DNA from: Oscillospiraceae bacterium
Lineage (GTDB): Bacteria; Bacillota; Clostridia; Oscillospirales; Oscillospiraceae
Length of the DNA: 6,654 nucleotides
NCBI GenBank assembly: GCA_009785655.1
Contig: WQVW01000096.1
Location: 1-6,654 of the forward strand
Reading direction: 5' to 3'
Shown here: in pieces, positions 1 to 6,628 of the stretch
Position numbering within the stretch: position 1 is the first letter of the stretch
Layout of the letters: each line of letters starts with the position of its first letter
Notes under the pieces: model-generated
Told to the model about the DNA's origin: nothing
Databases searched by the model: none
What the model saw: the letters and a program-made list of their open reading frames with translations, nothing else
Program-made: the position numbers and the translations under genes

Positions 1-1
1 A

Positions 2-301
2 TTCCTGCCCAACCAACCGATCACCAGGGCGGAAGCCGCAGCCATGATAAACCGCGTACTTCATCGTCTGCCGGAAGAATCGTCTGACCTGCTGCCCGAT
101 ATGCTTACCTGGCCTGACAACGCAAACCCAAATGCTTGGTACTACTTGTATATCCAGGAGGCAACAAACTCTCATTATTATCAGATGAAAGCTGACGGCA
201 TTCACGAAACATGGGTAGAGTTACTCCGACCAGAGCGTCCGTGGATTCTGCTTGAACGTCCGCATTCCCGCCCGGAGGATATCTTCCGGATACAAAACTA
301 A
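2..301 (+). CDS. SLH-domain surface protein, C-terminal end (5' partial)
   Basis: This is the last 99 codons of a gene that starts before the window. The frame is open from base 2, and the ATG at 44 is an internal methionine, not a start. The first residues read FLPNQPITRAEAAAMINRVL, the core of an S-layer homology repeat (the ITRAE motif followed by an amphipathic helix). The next part contains WPDN, AWYYLYIQEATNSH and ETWVEL, which I recognise from memory as the ending that follows the last SLH repeat in many clostridial surface proteins. SLH domains anchor proteins non-covalently to secondary cell-wall polymers, so the protein should sit on the cell surface. The effector part lies upstream and cannot be named. 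A strong terminator follows 12 bases after the TAA, so this is the last gene of its transcript. Confidence 0.88.
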   Translation, partial: FLPNQPITRAEAAAMINRVLHRLPEESSDLLPDMLTWPDNANPNAWYYLYIQEATNSHYYQMKADGIHETWVELLRPERPWILLERPHSRPEDIFRIQN

Positions 302-313
302 TATAATGCCACT

Positions 314-352
314 GTCTCCCCCGAGAATTAAAATTTCGGGGGAGACTTTTTT
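314..352 (+). terminator. Rho-independent terminator after the SLH gene
   Basis: An 11-bp perfect stem pairs GTCTCCCCCGA (314-324) with TCGGGGGAGAC (336-346), closing an AT-rich loop (325-335), and is followed at once by six T (347-352). The GC-rich stem plus U-tract is textbook. It separates the SLH gene from the next transcription unit. Confidence 0.95.
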
Positions 353-385
353 ATACATAAACACGCTATCTTTAAGTTAAGCTTC

Positions 386-414
386 TTTACTTTCAAATAT
401 TTAAATGTTAAAAT
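386..414 (+). promoter_or_regulatory. Sigma-A type promoter with extended -10
   Basis: A TTTACT -35 (386-391; 4 of 6 to TTGACA) is spaced 17 bases from a TAAAAT -10 (409-414; 5 of 6 to TATAAT). The -10 is preceded by TGT, giving an extended -10 (TGnTAAAAT). The surroundings are AT-rich. The predicted transcription start is near 421, giving a leader of about 98 bases before the gene at 519. It lies just after the upstream terminator, as expected for a separate unit. Confidence 0.6.
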
Positions 415-443
415 ATGATATGGTACGCCATAAACTGACAAAA

Positions 444-474
444 AAAATATATGACACAGGTTTTCATATATTTT
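444..474. repeat. AT-rich 11-bp inverted repeat in the leader
   Basis: AAAATATATGA (444-454) and TCATATATTTT (464-474) are perfect reverse complements around a 9-base spacer. The repeat lies between the predicted transcription start and the ribosome binding site of the gene at 519. It could be an operator, an mRNA stem affecting stability, or a chance product of AT-rich DNA. It is not a good terminator because the stem has only two G-C pairs. Confidence 0.4.
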
Positions 475-503
475 GAAAAACAACCAATAACTGTAATTTA
501 TTG

Positions 504-510
504 AGAGGAG
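504..510 (+). promoter_or_regulatory. Ribosome binding site that fixes the start at 519
   Basis: AGAGGAG lies 8 bases before the ATG at 519. A longer reading from the TTG at 501 would place the start codon on top of this site, so the ATG at 519 is preferred. That start also gives a clean signal peptide. Confidence 0.85.
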
Positions 511-518
511 CAATAATC

Positions 519-2108
519 ATGAAAAAACGTATTATTTCCCTCGCGATGGTTGTACTGCTTGCCGTTGCACTCATCCCTGCGCAGGCTGTATCTGCCAATT
601 ATGCAATATCTGTCACTGTAAACGGAGACGCGGTGGATTTCCCGGATCAAGCACCCGTCATTATTGACGGCAGAACATTGGTTCCTGTGCGGGGTGTTTT
701 TCAAGCACTGGGATTTACTGTAGGCTGGAATAGAGCCGCACAGCAAGTGACGCTGACAAGAAGCAATTATACGGTGGTGCTGACAATCGGAAGCAGAACC
801 TTTACGACCAATGGCGCAAACCACACGTTGGATGTGCCGGCACAGATAATCAACAACAGAACCATGCTGCCTATCAGGGCAGTCGTTGAGTCAGTGGGAT
901 ACGACATAGATTGGGACGAGAGTACTCGTACCGTGGTAATATCCTACGTATCCATATCACCAGCGCAGGAGATTCAAAGGTTAGAACGGCAGAGAGATGA
1001 GCGATTGGCCGACTTGGATCAAAATGGAATGCGTCCGCTTTGGTATTTTGAGGATCAGTTCCGAAACACAGACCCAGCCGGAAATCGTGTGGAATCAAAT
1101 TTCGGTTTAAGGCACGAATTAATTGATTTATACATGCGAATCAGACCGCAAATAACACATAGCTATAGTCCTTACTACGAACCTAGTCGCGGATTGATCT
1201 ATCCGGAAAACCATTTGCGCTGGAATGTTGACACAAGAAATGCAATAGTCGCAGGAAAAGAAAATGACTCCATATTCAGCAGCAGACCTTATAATACAAG
1301 CATGTCCCTGGATATTTTGAGCAGTGTTGAATTTGCGTTCGGGAAAAATGAACCCGGCCGAACTGCAGGTGGTTTACGCATACTATCTCCATTACAATCA
1401 ACCATAGGTATCCAAATAAGATATGCTCAAGGTCCAGCGGATGAATTTGCATTTGTGCTTTTGCATGAAAAATATCACGCCATGGGACTATGTGAGGGGT
1501 TGACAGACCTCGCTGCTGAAGAGGCAATGGGCATTCCTTCATCTGTGAGAGAAATTTATGGTATGCAACGTTTAGACAGCAACCTGCCAACGCCCGGACT
1601 TGGTGGTTTTTGGTATAACAGCACACCTTTCAGGACGCTGCTGAGGGCGATGGAGGCGGATGGCCGAGGCAACGAGTTTTGGGCAGCGGCATTTCACTCA
1701 AACGATAGGTTCGCGAGGCTTTGGGAGGATGAAATAGGGCACATTATATCATGGGAAGACTTCTCACTGTTCAGAGCTATCAGCAGAGAGCGATTTTGGG
1801 GCGACCCGGCGCTGGAACGCGCATTCCAAAATCAAATAGGCATATCCATAGCGCAAGCCGAAGAAAAGTTCCTGGACACTTGGCGTATTATTCATCATGA
1901 GAGTGAACAGGGCGGACAAAGAACGGGACAACCAAACGCGCAGCACGTTGCGCAAGCACAACGTGATTTGAATGAACTCACTGCACAAGTGACCGCATTT
2001 GCGAAAATACAAAGACTATATCCGGCCATTGCGGTGGTGGACATAGAGATACGGAATCATCATGTTCAATTTTTCAACAATCAAATCAAACTTTTGGCCG
2101 CAAGTTAA
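519..2108 (+). CDS. Secreted protein: copper-amine-oxidase-N-like domain plus putative HEKYH zinc peptidase
   Basis: A 529-residue exported protein. Residues 1-26 are a signal peptide: MKKR, a hydrophobic core, and VSA as likely cleavage site. Residues about 30-143 match the copper amine oxidase N-terminal-like domain, with two half-repeats marked by DGRTLVPVRGVFQALGF and NNRTMLPIRAVVESVGYDIDW. That domain is common on clostridial extracellular proteins, where it is a non-catalytic module. The C-terminal ~380 residues are not a family I can name, but carry HEKYH at 316-320 in a LLHEKYHAMGL context, then EGLTD (326-330) and EE (334-335). A strand-like stretch GIQIRY (297-302) precedes the motif, as in zincin folds. 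H316 and H320 would bind zinc, E317 would be the catalytic base, and E326, E334 or E335 could be the third ligand. I infer an extracellular metallopeptidase-like protein; substrate unknown. It is transcribed alone from its own promoter. No good terminator follows. Confidence 0.8.
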   Translation: MKKRIISLAMVVLLAVALIPAQAVSANYAISVTVNGDAVDFPDQAPVIIDGRTLVPVRGVFQALGFTVGWNRAAQQVTLTRSNYTVVLTIGSRTFTTNGANHTLDVPAQIINNRTMLPIRAVVESVGYDIDWDESTRTVVISYVSISPAQEIQRLERQRDERLADLDQNGMRPLWYFEDQFRNTDPAGNRVESNFGLRHELIDLYMRIRPQITHSYSPYYEPSRGLIYPENHLRWNVDTRNAIVAGKENDSIFSSRPYNTSMSLDILSSVEFAFGKNEPGRTAGGLRILSPLQSTIGIQIRYAQGPADEFAFVLLHEKYHAMGLCEGLTDLAAEEAMGIPSSVREIYGMQRLDSNLPTPGLGGFWYNSTPFRTLLRAMEADGRGNEFWAAAFHSNDRFARLWEDEIGHIISWEDFSLFRAISRERFWGDPALERAFQNQIGISIAQAEEKFLDTWRIIHHESEQGGQRTGQPNAQHVAQAQRDLNELTAQVTAFAKIQRLYPAIAVVDIEIRNHHVQFFNNQIKLLAAS

Positions 2109-2184
2109 AAAATAACATTGCGCCCGTGCATTCTCAGCGCAACGAAATGACTCACCGGATATTTTTATTCTTAATTTAAAAACA

Positions 2185-2198
2185 GTTACAAATGTCAC
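2185..2198. promoter_or_regulatory. Candidate response-regulator binding dyad upstream of the ABC/two-component operon
   Basis: GTTACA-AA-TGTCAC is a dyad with 5 of 6 pairs complementary; flanking A2184 and T2199 extend it by one pair. Its centre (2191.5) lies about 42 bases before the transcription start predicted from the -10 at 2222-2227, the position typical for activators that replace a poor -35. NarL/LuxR-type regulators bind short dyads, and one is encoded at the end of this operon. Autoregulation is inference; the dyad is short enough that chance cannot be excluded. Confidence 0.4.
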
Positions 2199-2227
2199 TA
2201 CTGAACATAAGTCCTTCTGTGTAAAAT
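2199..2227 (+). promoter_or_regulatory. Weak, probably activator-dependent promoter of the operon
   Basis: TAAAAT at 2222-2227 is a fair -10 (5 of 6). The position 17 bases upstream (2199-2204) reads TACTGA, a poor -35, which fits dependence on an activator at 2185-2198. The predicted start is near 2234, inside the spacer of the inverted repeat. No other convincing promoter was seen in 2109-2261. Confidence 0.35.
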
Positions 2228-2259
2228 GATATTATCAAATATACACAGGAGGACTTATG
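2206..2259. repeat. Long inverted repeat (18-bp arms) enclosing the -10 and the ribosome binding site
   Basis: CATAAGTCCTTCTGTGTA (2206-2223) is the reverse complement of TACACAGGAGGACTTATG (2242-2259) except at one position, which is a G-T pair (2216/2249). The 18-base spacer contains a smaller dyad, TGATA-T-TATCA (2227-2237). The right arm contains the complete AGGAGG ribosome binding site of the ATPase gene and ends 2 bases before its ATG at 2262. In RNA made from upstream the two arms would fold and hide the ribosome binding site. In DNA it could be an operator. There is no T-run after it, so it is not a terminator. Confidence 0.85.
2247..2252 (+). promoter_or_regulatory. AGGAGG ribosome binding site inside the inverted repeat
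   Basis: A perfect AGGAGG lies 9 bases before the ATG at 2262, which decides the start of the ATPase gene. The ATG at 2226 lies upstream of it and is rejected. The ATG at 2274 is 21 bases away and less likely. The site sits wholly within the right arm of the 2206-2259 inverted repeat. Confidence 0.85.
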
Positions 2260-2261
2260 TT

Positions 2262-3206
2262 ATGATAGCAAGCATGGAAAGCGTGGTTAAGCGCTACGGC
2301 GATGCAACCGCACTCGATCATTTGAACTTAAATGTGGCGGAAGGCGAAATCCTCGGCCTGCTGGGGCCGAACGGCGCGGGGAAAACCACCGCTATACGGA
2401 TATTGTGCGGTCTAATTAACGCAGATTCAGGCAGCGTAAAGGTCTTTGGCCAGCCGCAAAACATCAGCAATCTAAAGACGCGGCTGAACATGGGGCTGGT
2501 CACGCAAGAAATCACAGTATTTACCGACCTTTCCGCAGGAGAGAATCTGCGGTATTTTGGCGGACTCTATGGACTGCGCGGCGCGGAATTGACCGCCAAC
2601 GTAAAAGAAATGCTGGAGTTTGTTGGCCTGACAGAACACGCCAAAAAACGTCCCGGCAAATTTTCAGGCGGTATGCAAAGGCGGCTGAATATCGCCTGCG
2701 CGTTGGTACATAAGCCAAAGTTCCTCATCATGGACGAACCCACGGTGGGTATCGACCCGCAATCCCGCAATCACATATTGGAATCTGTAAAGAAAATAGC
2801 CCAAAACGGCACAACCGTGCTATATACCTCTCACTACATGGAAGAGGTGCAGGCTATTTCTGACCGCATTGCTATTATGGACGCGGGCAGAGTCATCGCC
2901 GGCGGCACTGTTGATGAACTTGTGGGGCGCATTCAGCATGAGGATAAAGTCCGTTTTACAGCCAACCTCGCCTCTGCGGCCTTAACAGAGGATTTGCGCG
3001 CCATATCCGGTGTTAAAAACGTCGTTCAAAACGACAGAGATTATCTGGTTATCTCCGGCGCGGGCAGTGGCAACGTCAATCGTATTATGGAGATTGCCCA
3101 GCGTCACGGTGGTGTCTCGTCCTTCTCTGAAGACAAGCCTAATCTTGAAGACGTATTTTTGACACTGACCGGCAAACGCCTCCGCGATGAAGGTGAGGTG
3201 CAGTAA
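2262..3206 (+). CDS. ABC transporter ATP-binding protein (drug/peptide exporter type)
   Basis: A 314-residue cytoplasmic ATPase that powers the two membrane proteins encoded next. All nucleotide-binding motifs are intact: Walker A GPNGAGKT (35-42), Q-loop Q82, signature FSGGMQRRL (134-142), Walker B LIMDEP with catalytic E159, D-loop (163-166) and switch H191. Residues about 225-314 form the extra C-terminal domain of DrrA/NodI/CcmA-like exporter ATPases, ending in the typical PNLEDVFLTLTGKRLRDE. The length is normal for the family. The start at 2262 follows a perfect AGGAGG at 9 bases. The stop overlaps the permease start (TAATG), implying translational coupling. It is the first gene of the five-gene operon, so its hidden or regulated ribosome binding site could control the whole unit. 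Family assignment is certain; the exported substrate is not known. Confidence 0.97.
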   Translation: MIASMESVVKRYGDATALDHLNLNVAEGEILGLLGPNGAGKTTAIRILCGLINADSGSVKVFGQPQNISNLKTRLNMGLVTQEITVFTDLSAGENLRYFGGLYGLRGAELTANVKEMLEFVGLTEHAKKRPGKFSGGMQRRLNIACALVHKPKFLIMDEPTVGIDPQSRNHILESVKKIAQNGTTVLYTSHYMEEVQAISDRIAIMDAGRVIAGGTVDELVGRIQHEDKVRFTANLASAALTEDLRAISGVKNVVQNDRDYLVISGAGSGNVNRIMEIAQRHGGVSSFSEDKPNLEDVFLTLTGKRLRDEGEVQ

Positions 3207-3982
3207 TGAACAGATTTTCCTTGATTTTCTGGCATTACTTCAAGCGGACAATCCGCCACCCAATTGTTCTCGTTGTCTACATTCTGCTGCCGATGGGGCT
3301 GGTCGTGCTCAACATGCTCGGCAATATTGGGATGTTTGAGCTGCAGGGCGGTGATGTCGCGGCTGCTGCGGATGGCGTGGCTGCAACAGCGACCTTGCTT
3401 GCGGCAATGTTTATGGTATCTTTCCAATTTTTCTCCGGCGAGCTGTTGATCGAATCCATTTACGATGACTTTACAGAAGGTGCCAGGCGGTGGCGATTGC
3501 TCGCCAGCCCAGTCCCGCGCCGCACGTTTCTATCCGGCACCGCGATGGCCTGCTGGGTATTCAGCATTGCACAAGCCTTGGTGATTTTCAGCGTGGTGGG
3601 GCTCTTGTTCGATGTGCATTGGGGCAACCCCCTGGTGTTCTTGGCTGTGATTTTGATCGTTTCGATTATGAGTCAGCTGATCGCGGCATTGATTACGCAA
3701 TTAGCACCAAAGCGCAAAACGGCGACCGTGAGTATGAACATCCTCTGCTTTGCGATGATGTTTCTGGGCGGCTTTCTATTCATCCCGCTTGGCGACAGTG
3801 CCATTGCCACCTTCGTCCAACAATACGGCACTCCCCTATCACTGGCATATCGCGCGATTTTATACGCAGGGCCGGTGTTTGACGACATGAGTCAGGCGTT
3901 GTTTAACCTTGGTATACTCGTAGCAATCACAGCTGTACTCACAATGCTTGTCCTCGCACTTGGAAGGAGGCGGAAAGCATGA
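3206..3982 (+). CDS. ABC-2 type permease, first subunit
   Basis: A 258-residue integral membrane protein with about six hydrophobic segments, near residues 17-37, 58-80, 110-134, 141-163, 172-196 and 231-253. Between the second and third lies the basic stretch EGARRWRLLASPVPRRTFLSG, the cytoplasmic coupling-helix region of ABC-2 exporters that contacts the ATPase. A positively charged N-terminus and the RRRKA C-terminus suggest cytoplasmic ends. The external loop after the first segment is short (about 20 residues), unlike the large extracellular domain of the longer ABC-2 exporters. The ATG shares one base with the ATPase stop, and AGGTGAGGTG (3191-3200) serves as ribosome binding site. With the next gene it should form a heterodimeric pore; efflux of a hydrophobic antimicrobial or lipid-like compound is inference from the family and context. 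Confidence 0.93.
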   Translation: MNRFSLIFWHYFKRTIRHPIVLVVYILLPMGLVVLNMLGNIGMFELQGGDVAAAADGVAATATLLAAMFMVSFQFFSGELLIESIYDDFTEGARRWRLLASPVPRRTFLSGTAMACWVFSIAQALVIFSVVGLLFDVHWGNPLVFLAVILIVSIMSQLIAALITQLAPKRKTATVSMNILCFAMMFLGGFLFIPLGDSAIATFVQQYGTPLSLAYRAILYAGPVFDDMSQALFNLGILVAITAVLTMLVLALGRRRKA

Positions 3983-4686
3983 CAATCTTTCGTTTTGCCC
4001 TGCTGCGCGGGACACGTAATCCACTGACATTACTGTGTACCTATATTCTGCCCATCGTACTCATTCTCGTCCGCCCGCTGTGGACAGACGGCGGCGTCGG
4101 CTTCGGCGGAATCAGCGGCGGATTTTCGCTTCTGACCATTGTCACGATGAGCAGTGCGTACTTGATGAGCCTGAGTATTCTGACCGACAAAGCGGACGGT
4201 GCCATTATCCGTATATTAGCGGCACCGATCACTATGCGGCGGTATTTGACAGAAAATCTTGCGGCCTGCGCGATGCCGTTGCTGGTACAGATGGTGATCG
4301 TATCGACATTGGGGCGCATCCTGTATAGCTGGAGTCTGACCCTTTCCATTGCGGTATTCCTGTGTTATACTGTACTTACCATTGCATCTGTGACCATGGC
4401 CTTTGCTTGGCATTGCCTGTTCAAAAAGGTGGAAGGTAACGTGGTTGGGTTTCCGTTGATTTTATTCTTGACAGCCTTTTTGGGCGGCCTTACGTTCCCG
4501 GTGGAAGCATTTCCCGGCCCGCTGCAATATGCCGGTGTGATTTTCCCAGCTTATTGGGCGGTACGGGGATTAAGCGCCGTGCTGGAAACCGGGGCAATGA
4601 ACGGCGCATTCTGGCTCGGCATCGCAGCCATGTTATTGTTTTCTATTGCGTATTTGCTCTATGGAGGTAAGCGCAGAATTATATGA
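3979..4686 (+). CDS. ABC-2 type permease, second subunit
   Basis: A 235-residue membrane protein, clearly a distant relative of the preceding permease and not a duplicate copy. About six membrane segments lie near residues 14-33, 48-69, 93-117, 119-148, 157-179 and 209-230. The stretch KADGAIIRILAAPITMRRYLTEN (about 71-93) is the equivalent coupling-helix region. The segment GFPLILFLTAFLGGLTFPVEAFP, followed by FPAYWAVRGL, is the usual ABC-2 pattern of a glycine-rich fifth helix and amphipathic external stretch. The ATG overlaps the previous stop (ATGA) and AAGGAGG lies 8 bases before it (3964-3970). It is short for an ABC-2 subunit but complete at both ends. It likely pairs with the first permease to form the export channel. 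Confidence 0.92.
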   Translation: MTIFRFALLRGTRNPLTLLCTYILPIVLILVRPLWTDGGVGFGGISGGFSLLTIVTMSSAYLMSLSILTDKADGAIIRILAAPITMRRYLTENLAACAMPLLVQMVIVSTLGRILYSWSLTLSIAVFLCYTVLTIASVTMAFAWHCLFKKVEGNVVGFPLILFLTAFLGGLTFPVEAFPGPLQYAGVIFPAYWAVRGLSAVLETGAMNGAFWLGIAAMLLFSIAYLLYGGKRRII

Positions 4687-5759
4687 AGGTTTTGTCGCCA
4701 AGATTATGCTTCATACTCTGCCAGATCGCAGGATTTAGTCTGTTATTCGCCTTGTGGATTCTCAACGGCGAGATTGCAGGCTTTTTCCTGTTGCTGTTGT
4801 TGGTGATCATGTCTCTGTTACGCTTTCGGGTGAGCGGAACTAAATACACTGTGCTGCTCGATCTGGCTGCCTGTGTCGCCATGGTTACTTTATGGGAATA
4901 CGCACCATACGCCTTGGCTGTGCCGCTGTTTTCGGCCATGTATCTGGGAATCTATCCGGCGGCAATTGCTGTGATATATTTGTTTTTCAACTTTGAGCCG
5001 CTATTGGCAGTAACTTTGGCATTCGGCACATTGTGCGGCTTGTTTTTAGGCTTTTGGGAACGTGAACGGAACGATAAATTGACACTGCGCGACACAGCGG
5101 CGGGAAGATATTACGAACTTGAAAGTCTGCAAAGCGATCTCACGGCGGCATTAGCCCAGGTGGAGCGAATGACCGCTGTCGCGGAACGCACCCGCATTGC
5201 CCGCGATATTCACGACAACGCCGGACATGAGATTGTGGCCGCTTACATATCCCTTCAAACGGCGAGAACTATGCTGGACAATCAAAGCACCGACGGTCTT
5301 GAATTGTACGATGCCGCGCTTGAGCGGCTGAACACCGGCGCGAATAAAATCCGTGAAGCGGTTCATAATCTGTCAGCGGTCACCTTTCTGGGCGTGGATA
5401 ATCTGCGGGATACATGCCGCCGATTCCCCGCTTGCAAAGTGGATTTCAACGTCTACGGAGACACAACACGGGTTCCGATTTATGTGTGGACGGTGCTTGA
5501 AGCGTGTTTGAACGAAGGCCTGACCAACGCCGCCCGCCATGCCAGCGCGACGCTGGTATCCGTGGATTTGGACGTGACGCCGCATATTGTACGGCTGTGC
5601 ATTGAAAACGATGGTGTAACCAAAACCAATGGCAAATCCGGCAACGGTATTCGTAATCTTCGCCATCGCGCCGCCGCAATCGGCGGCAGTCTGTCTGTTG
5701 ACGCGGGCGAAGTTTTCAGGGTGATATGCGTCATTCCGATTAAGGAGGATGTGTTATGA
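4683..5759 (+). CDS. Membrane sensor histidine kinase, DesK/HisKA_3 type
   Basis: A 358-residue sensor kinase. Residues 1 to about 128 are almost entirely hydrophobic, with probably four to six membrane segments and no large extracellular domain, so the signal is likely sensed in or at the membrane. A charged linker (about 129-165) leads to the HisKA_3 dimerisation domain with ERTRIARDIHDNAGHEI, where H177 is the phosphorylated histidine. The ATP-binding domain shows the N-box NEGLTNAARHA (277-287), IENDG (307-311) and the glycine box GNGIRNLRHRAAAIGG (from 320). All catalytic motifs look intact. The ATG overlaps the permease stop (ATGA); GGAGGT (4663-4668) is 14 bases upstream, rather far, so coupling may drive its translation. 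Its partner is the response regulator that follows. Being encoded with an exporter suggests it senses the exported compound or the membrane damage it causes. Confidence 0.95.
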   Translation: MKVLSPRLCFILCQIAGFSLLFALWILNGEIAGFFLLLLLVIMSLLRFRVSGTKYTVLLDLAACVAMVTLWEYAPYALAVPLFSAMYLGIYPAAIAVIYLFFNFEPLLAVTLAFGTLCGLFLGFWERERNDKLTLRDTAAGRYYELESLQSDLTAALAQVERMTAVAERTRIARDIHDNAGHEIVAAYISLQTARTMLDNQSTDGLELYDAALERLNTGANKIREAVHNLSAVTFLGVDNLRDTCRRFPACKVDFNVYGDTTRVPIYVWTVLEACLNEGLTNAARHASATLVSVDLDVTPHIVRLCIENDGVTKTNGKSGNGIRNLRHRAAAIGGSLSVDAGEVFRVICVIPIKEDVL

Positions 5760-6370
5760 ATCTGCTTATTGTCGATGACGACCCGTTGATTCTAAAGAGT
5801 CTATCGCTCACACTCTCTCGTGAAGATGACATAACGGTCATCGGCTGCGCGGCCGACGGTGCGGAGGCGCTAAAAATATGCGGTGAACAGCCGCCTGACA
5901 TCGTGCTGATGGATATTCGTATGCCAGGGGTTGACGGCATTGCCGCCACCCGCCTGATCAAACAACGCTGCCCGAATGCCCGTATCATGATGCTGACCAC
6001 ATTCGATGACAAGCCGAATATTCAGCAAGCTTTATCGGCAGGCGCAGACGGATATTTGATAAAAACCGACAAGATATCGGATATTGCAGGAAAACTGCGA
6101 ACGATGATGGACGGCACCGGCGTATTAGGTGCTGATGTGCTGAAAAAGCTGACCGCACCGGAAAATCCGGCGTTTGATCAATTGACTCAACGAGAGCGAG
6201 ATATCGCCCGTCTGGTGGCGCAGGGATTAACGAACAAAGAGATCGCCGCCCAGCTCTTTTTAAGCGAAGGAACGGTGCGTAACAATCTCGCCGTTGTTAT
6301 GGAAAAACTGGGTGCCACCAATCGTACACAGCTTGGCATGGCATATTATGAAAAAACATCAGGAGATTGA
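5756..6370 (+). CDS. NarL/LuxR-family response regulator
   Basis: A 204-residue two-domain regulator. The receiver domain (about 1-120) has the acidic pocket D7-D9, phospho-acceptor D53 in LMDIRMPGVDG, T81 in MLTTFDD and K103 in GYLIK. The C-terminal LuxR helix-turn-helix (about 143-195) shows LTQRERDIARLVAQGLTNKEIAAQLFLSEGTVRNNL. It is phosphorylated by the kinase encoded just before it and binds DNA, normally as a dimer on a short dyad. The ATG overlaps the kinase stop (ATGA), with a perfect AAGGAGG (5742-5748) 7 bases upstream. It is the last gene of the operon. A plausible target is the dyad at 2185-2198 upstream of the ATPase gene, which would make a positive loop raising exporter and sensor together; this is inference. 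Confidence 0.96.
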   Translation: MNLLIVDDDPLILKSLSLTLSREDDITVIGCAADGAEALKICGEQPPDIVLMDIRMPGVDGIAATRLIKQRCPNARIMMLTTFDDKPNIQQALSAGADGYLIKTDKISDIAGKLRTMMDGTGVLGADVLKKLTAPENPAFDQLTQRERDIARLVAQGLTNKEIAAQLFLSEGTVRNNLAVVMEKLGATNRTQLGMAYYEKTSGD

Positions 6371-6483
6371 CCAATTGCGCGTGCTTCGGAGAAAAATTAC
6401 GAGATGAACTTATATCAAAAATGCATAAACACAGATATAATGATTGGCCGACCAGATGGAAGTGGATTAAAGAAACATATCTC

Positions 6484-6512
6484 TTGACACACTTATTACA
6501 AAATGGTAAGAT
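6484..6512 (+). promoter_or_regulatory. Strong sigma-A type promoter pointing out of the window
   Basis: A perfect TTGACA (6484-6489) is followed after exactly 17 bases by TAAGAT (6507-6512; 4 of 6), preceded by TGG, giving an extended -10 (TGnTAAGAT). The predicted start is near 6519. It would transcribe at least 135 bases in the window before any clear start codon with ribosome binding site, so it may serve a long leader, an RNA gene or a gene beyond the edge. Confidence 0.6.
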
Positions 6513-6540
6513 AACTCTCGTAAATTGGCAGCGCACAGGC

Positions 6541-6628
6541 GTGGCGTGTTGACGAGCATAATACTCTTGTGGCGAAATTAAAAATTGAATCTAGCGATAC
6601 ATCAGTGGCGACATGTGGACGAGCAGAA
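6541..6628 (+). repeat. Imperfect direct repeat in the untranslated tail
   Basis: GTGGCG then TGTTGACGAGCATAA (6541-6561) recurs as GTGGCG, three extra bases, then TGTGGACGAGCAGAA (6605-6628); the long block matches at 13 of 15 positions. A third GTGGCG is at 6569-6574. The repeats lie downstream of the promoter at 6484-6512 and so would be in its transcript. Function unknown. Confidence 0.5.

Noticed and set aside
501..518. TTG start giving six extra residues on the secreted protein
   Set aside because: It overlaps the ribosome binding site AGAGGAG. The ATG at 519 has ideal spacing and gives a normal signal peptide.
2118..2142. Hairpin TTGCGC/GCGCAA after the secreted protein gene as a terminator
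   Set aside because: Only 6 bp with a 13-base loop and no T-run directly after it. Possible weak structure, not a convincing intrinsic terminator.
2226..2261. ATG at 2226 as start of the ABC ATPase
   Set aside because: It lies upstream of the perfect AGGAGG at 2247-2252 and would add 12 residues not seen in the family. The ATG at 2262 is correctly spaced.
6404..6487. 27-codon frame starting MNLYQKCINTDIM
   Set aside because: A weak GGAGA 11 bases upstream is the only support; too short and unrecognised to call a gene.
6297..6536. Minus-strand 79-codon frame
   Set aside because: It overlaps the well-supported C-terminus of the response regulator and has no domain signal.
6367..6552. 61-codon frame from a TTG overlapping the regulator's stop
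   Set aside because: The only ribosome-binding-like bases (AGGAG, 6361-6365) are one base from the TTG, too close. The product resembles nothing known and the frame overlaps the promoter at 6484-6512.
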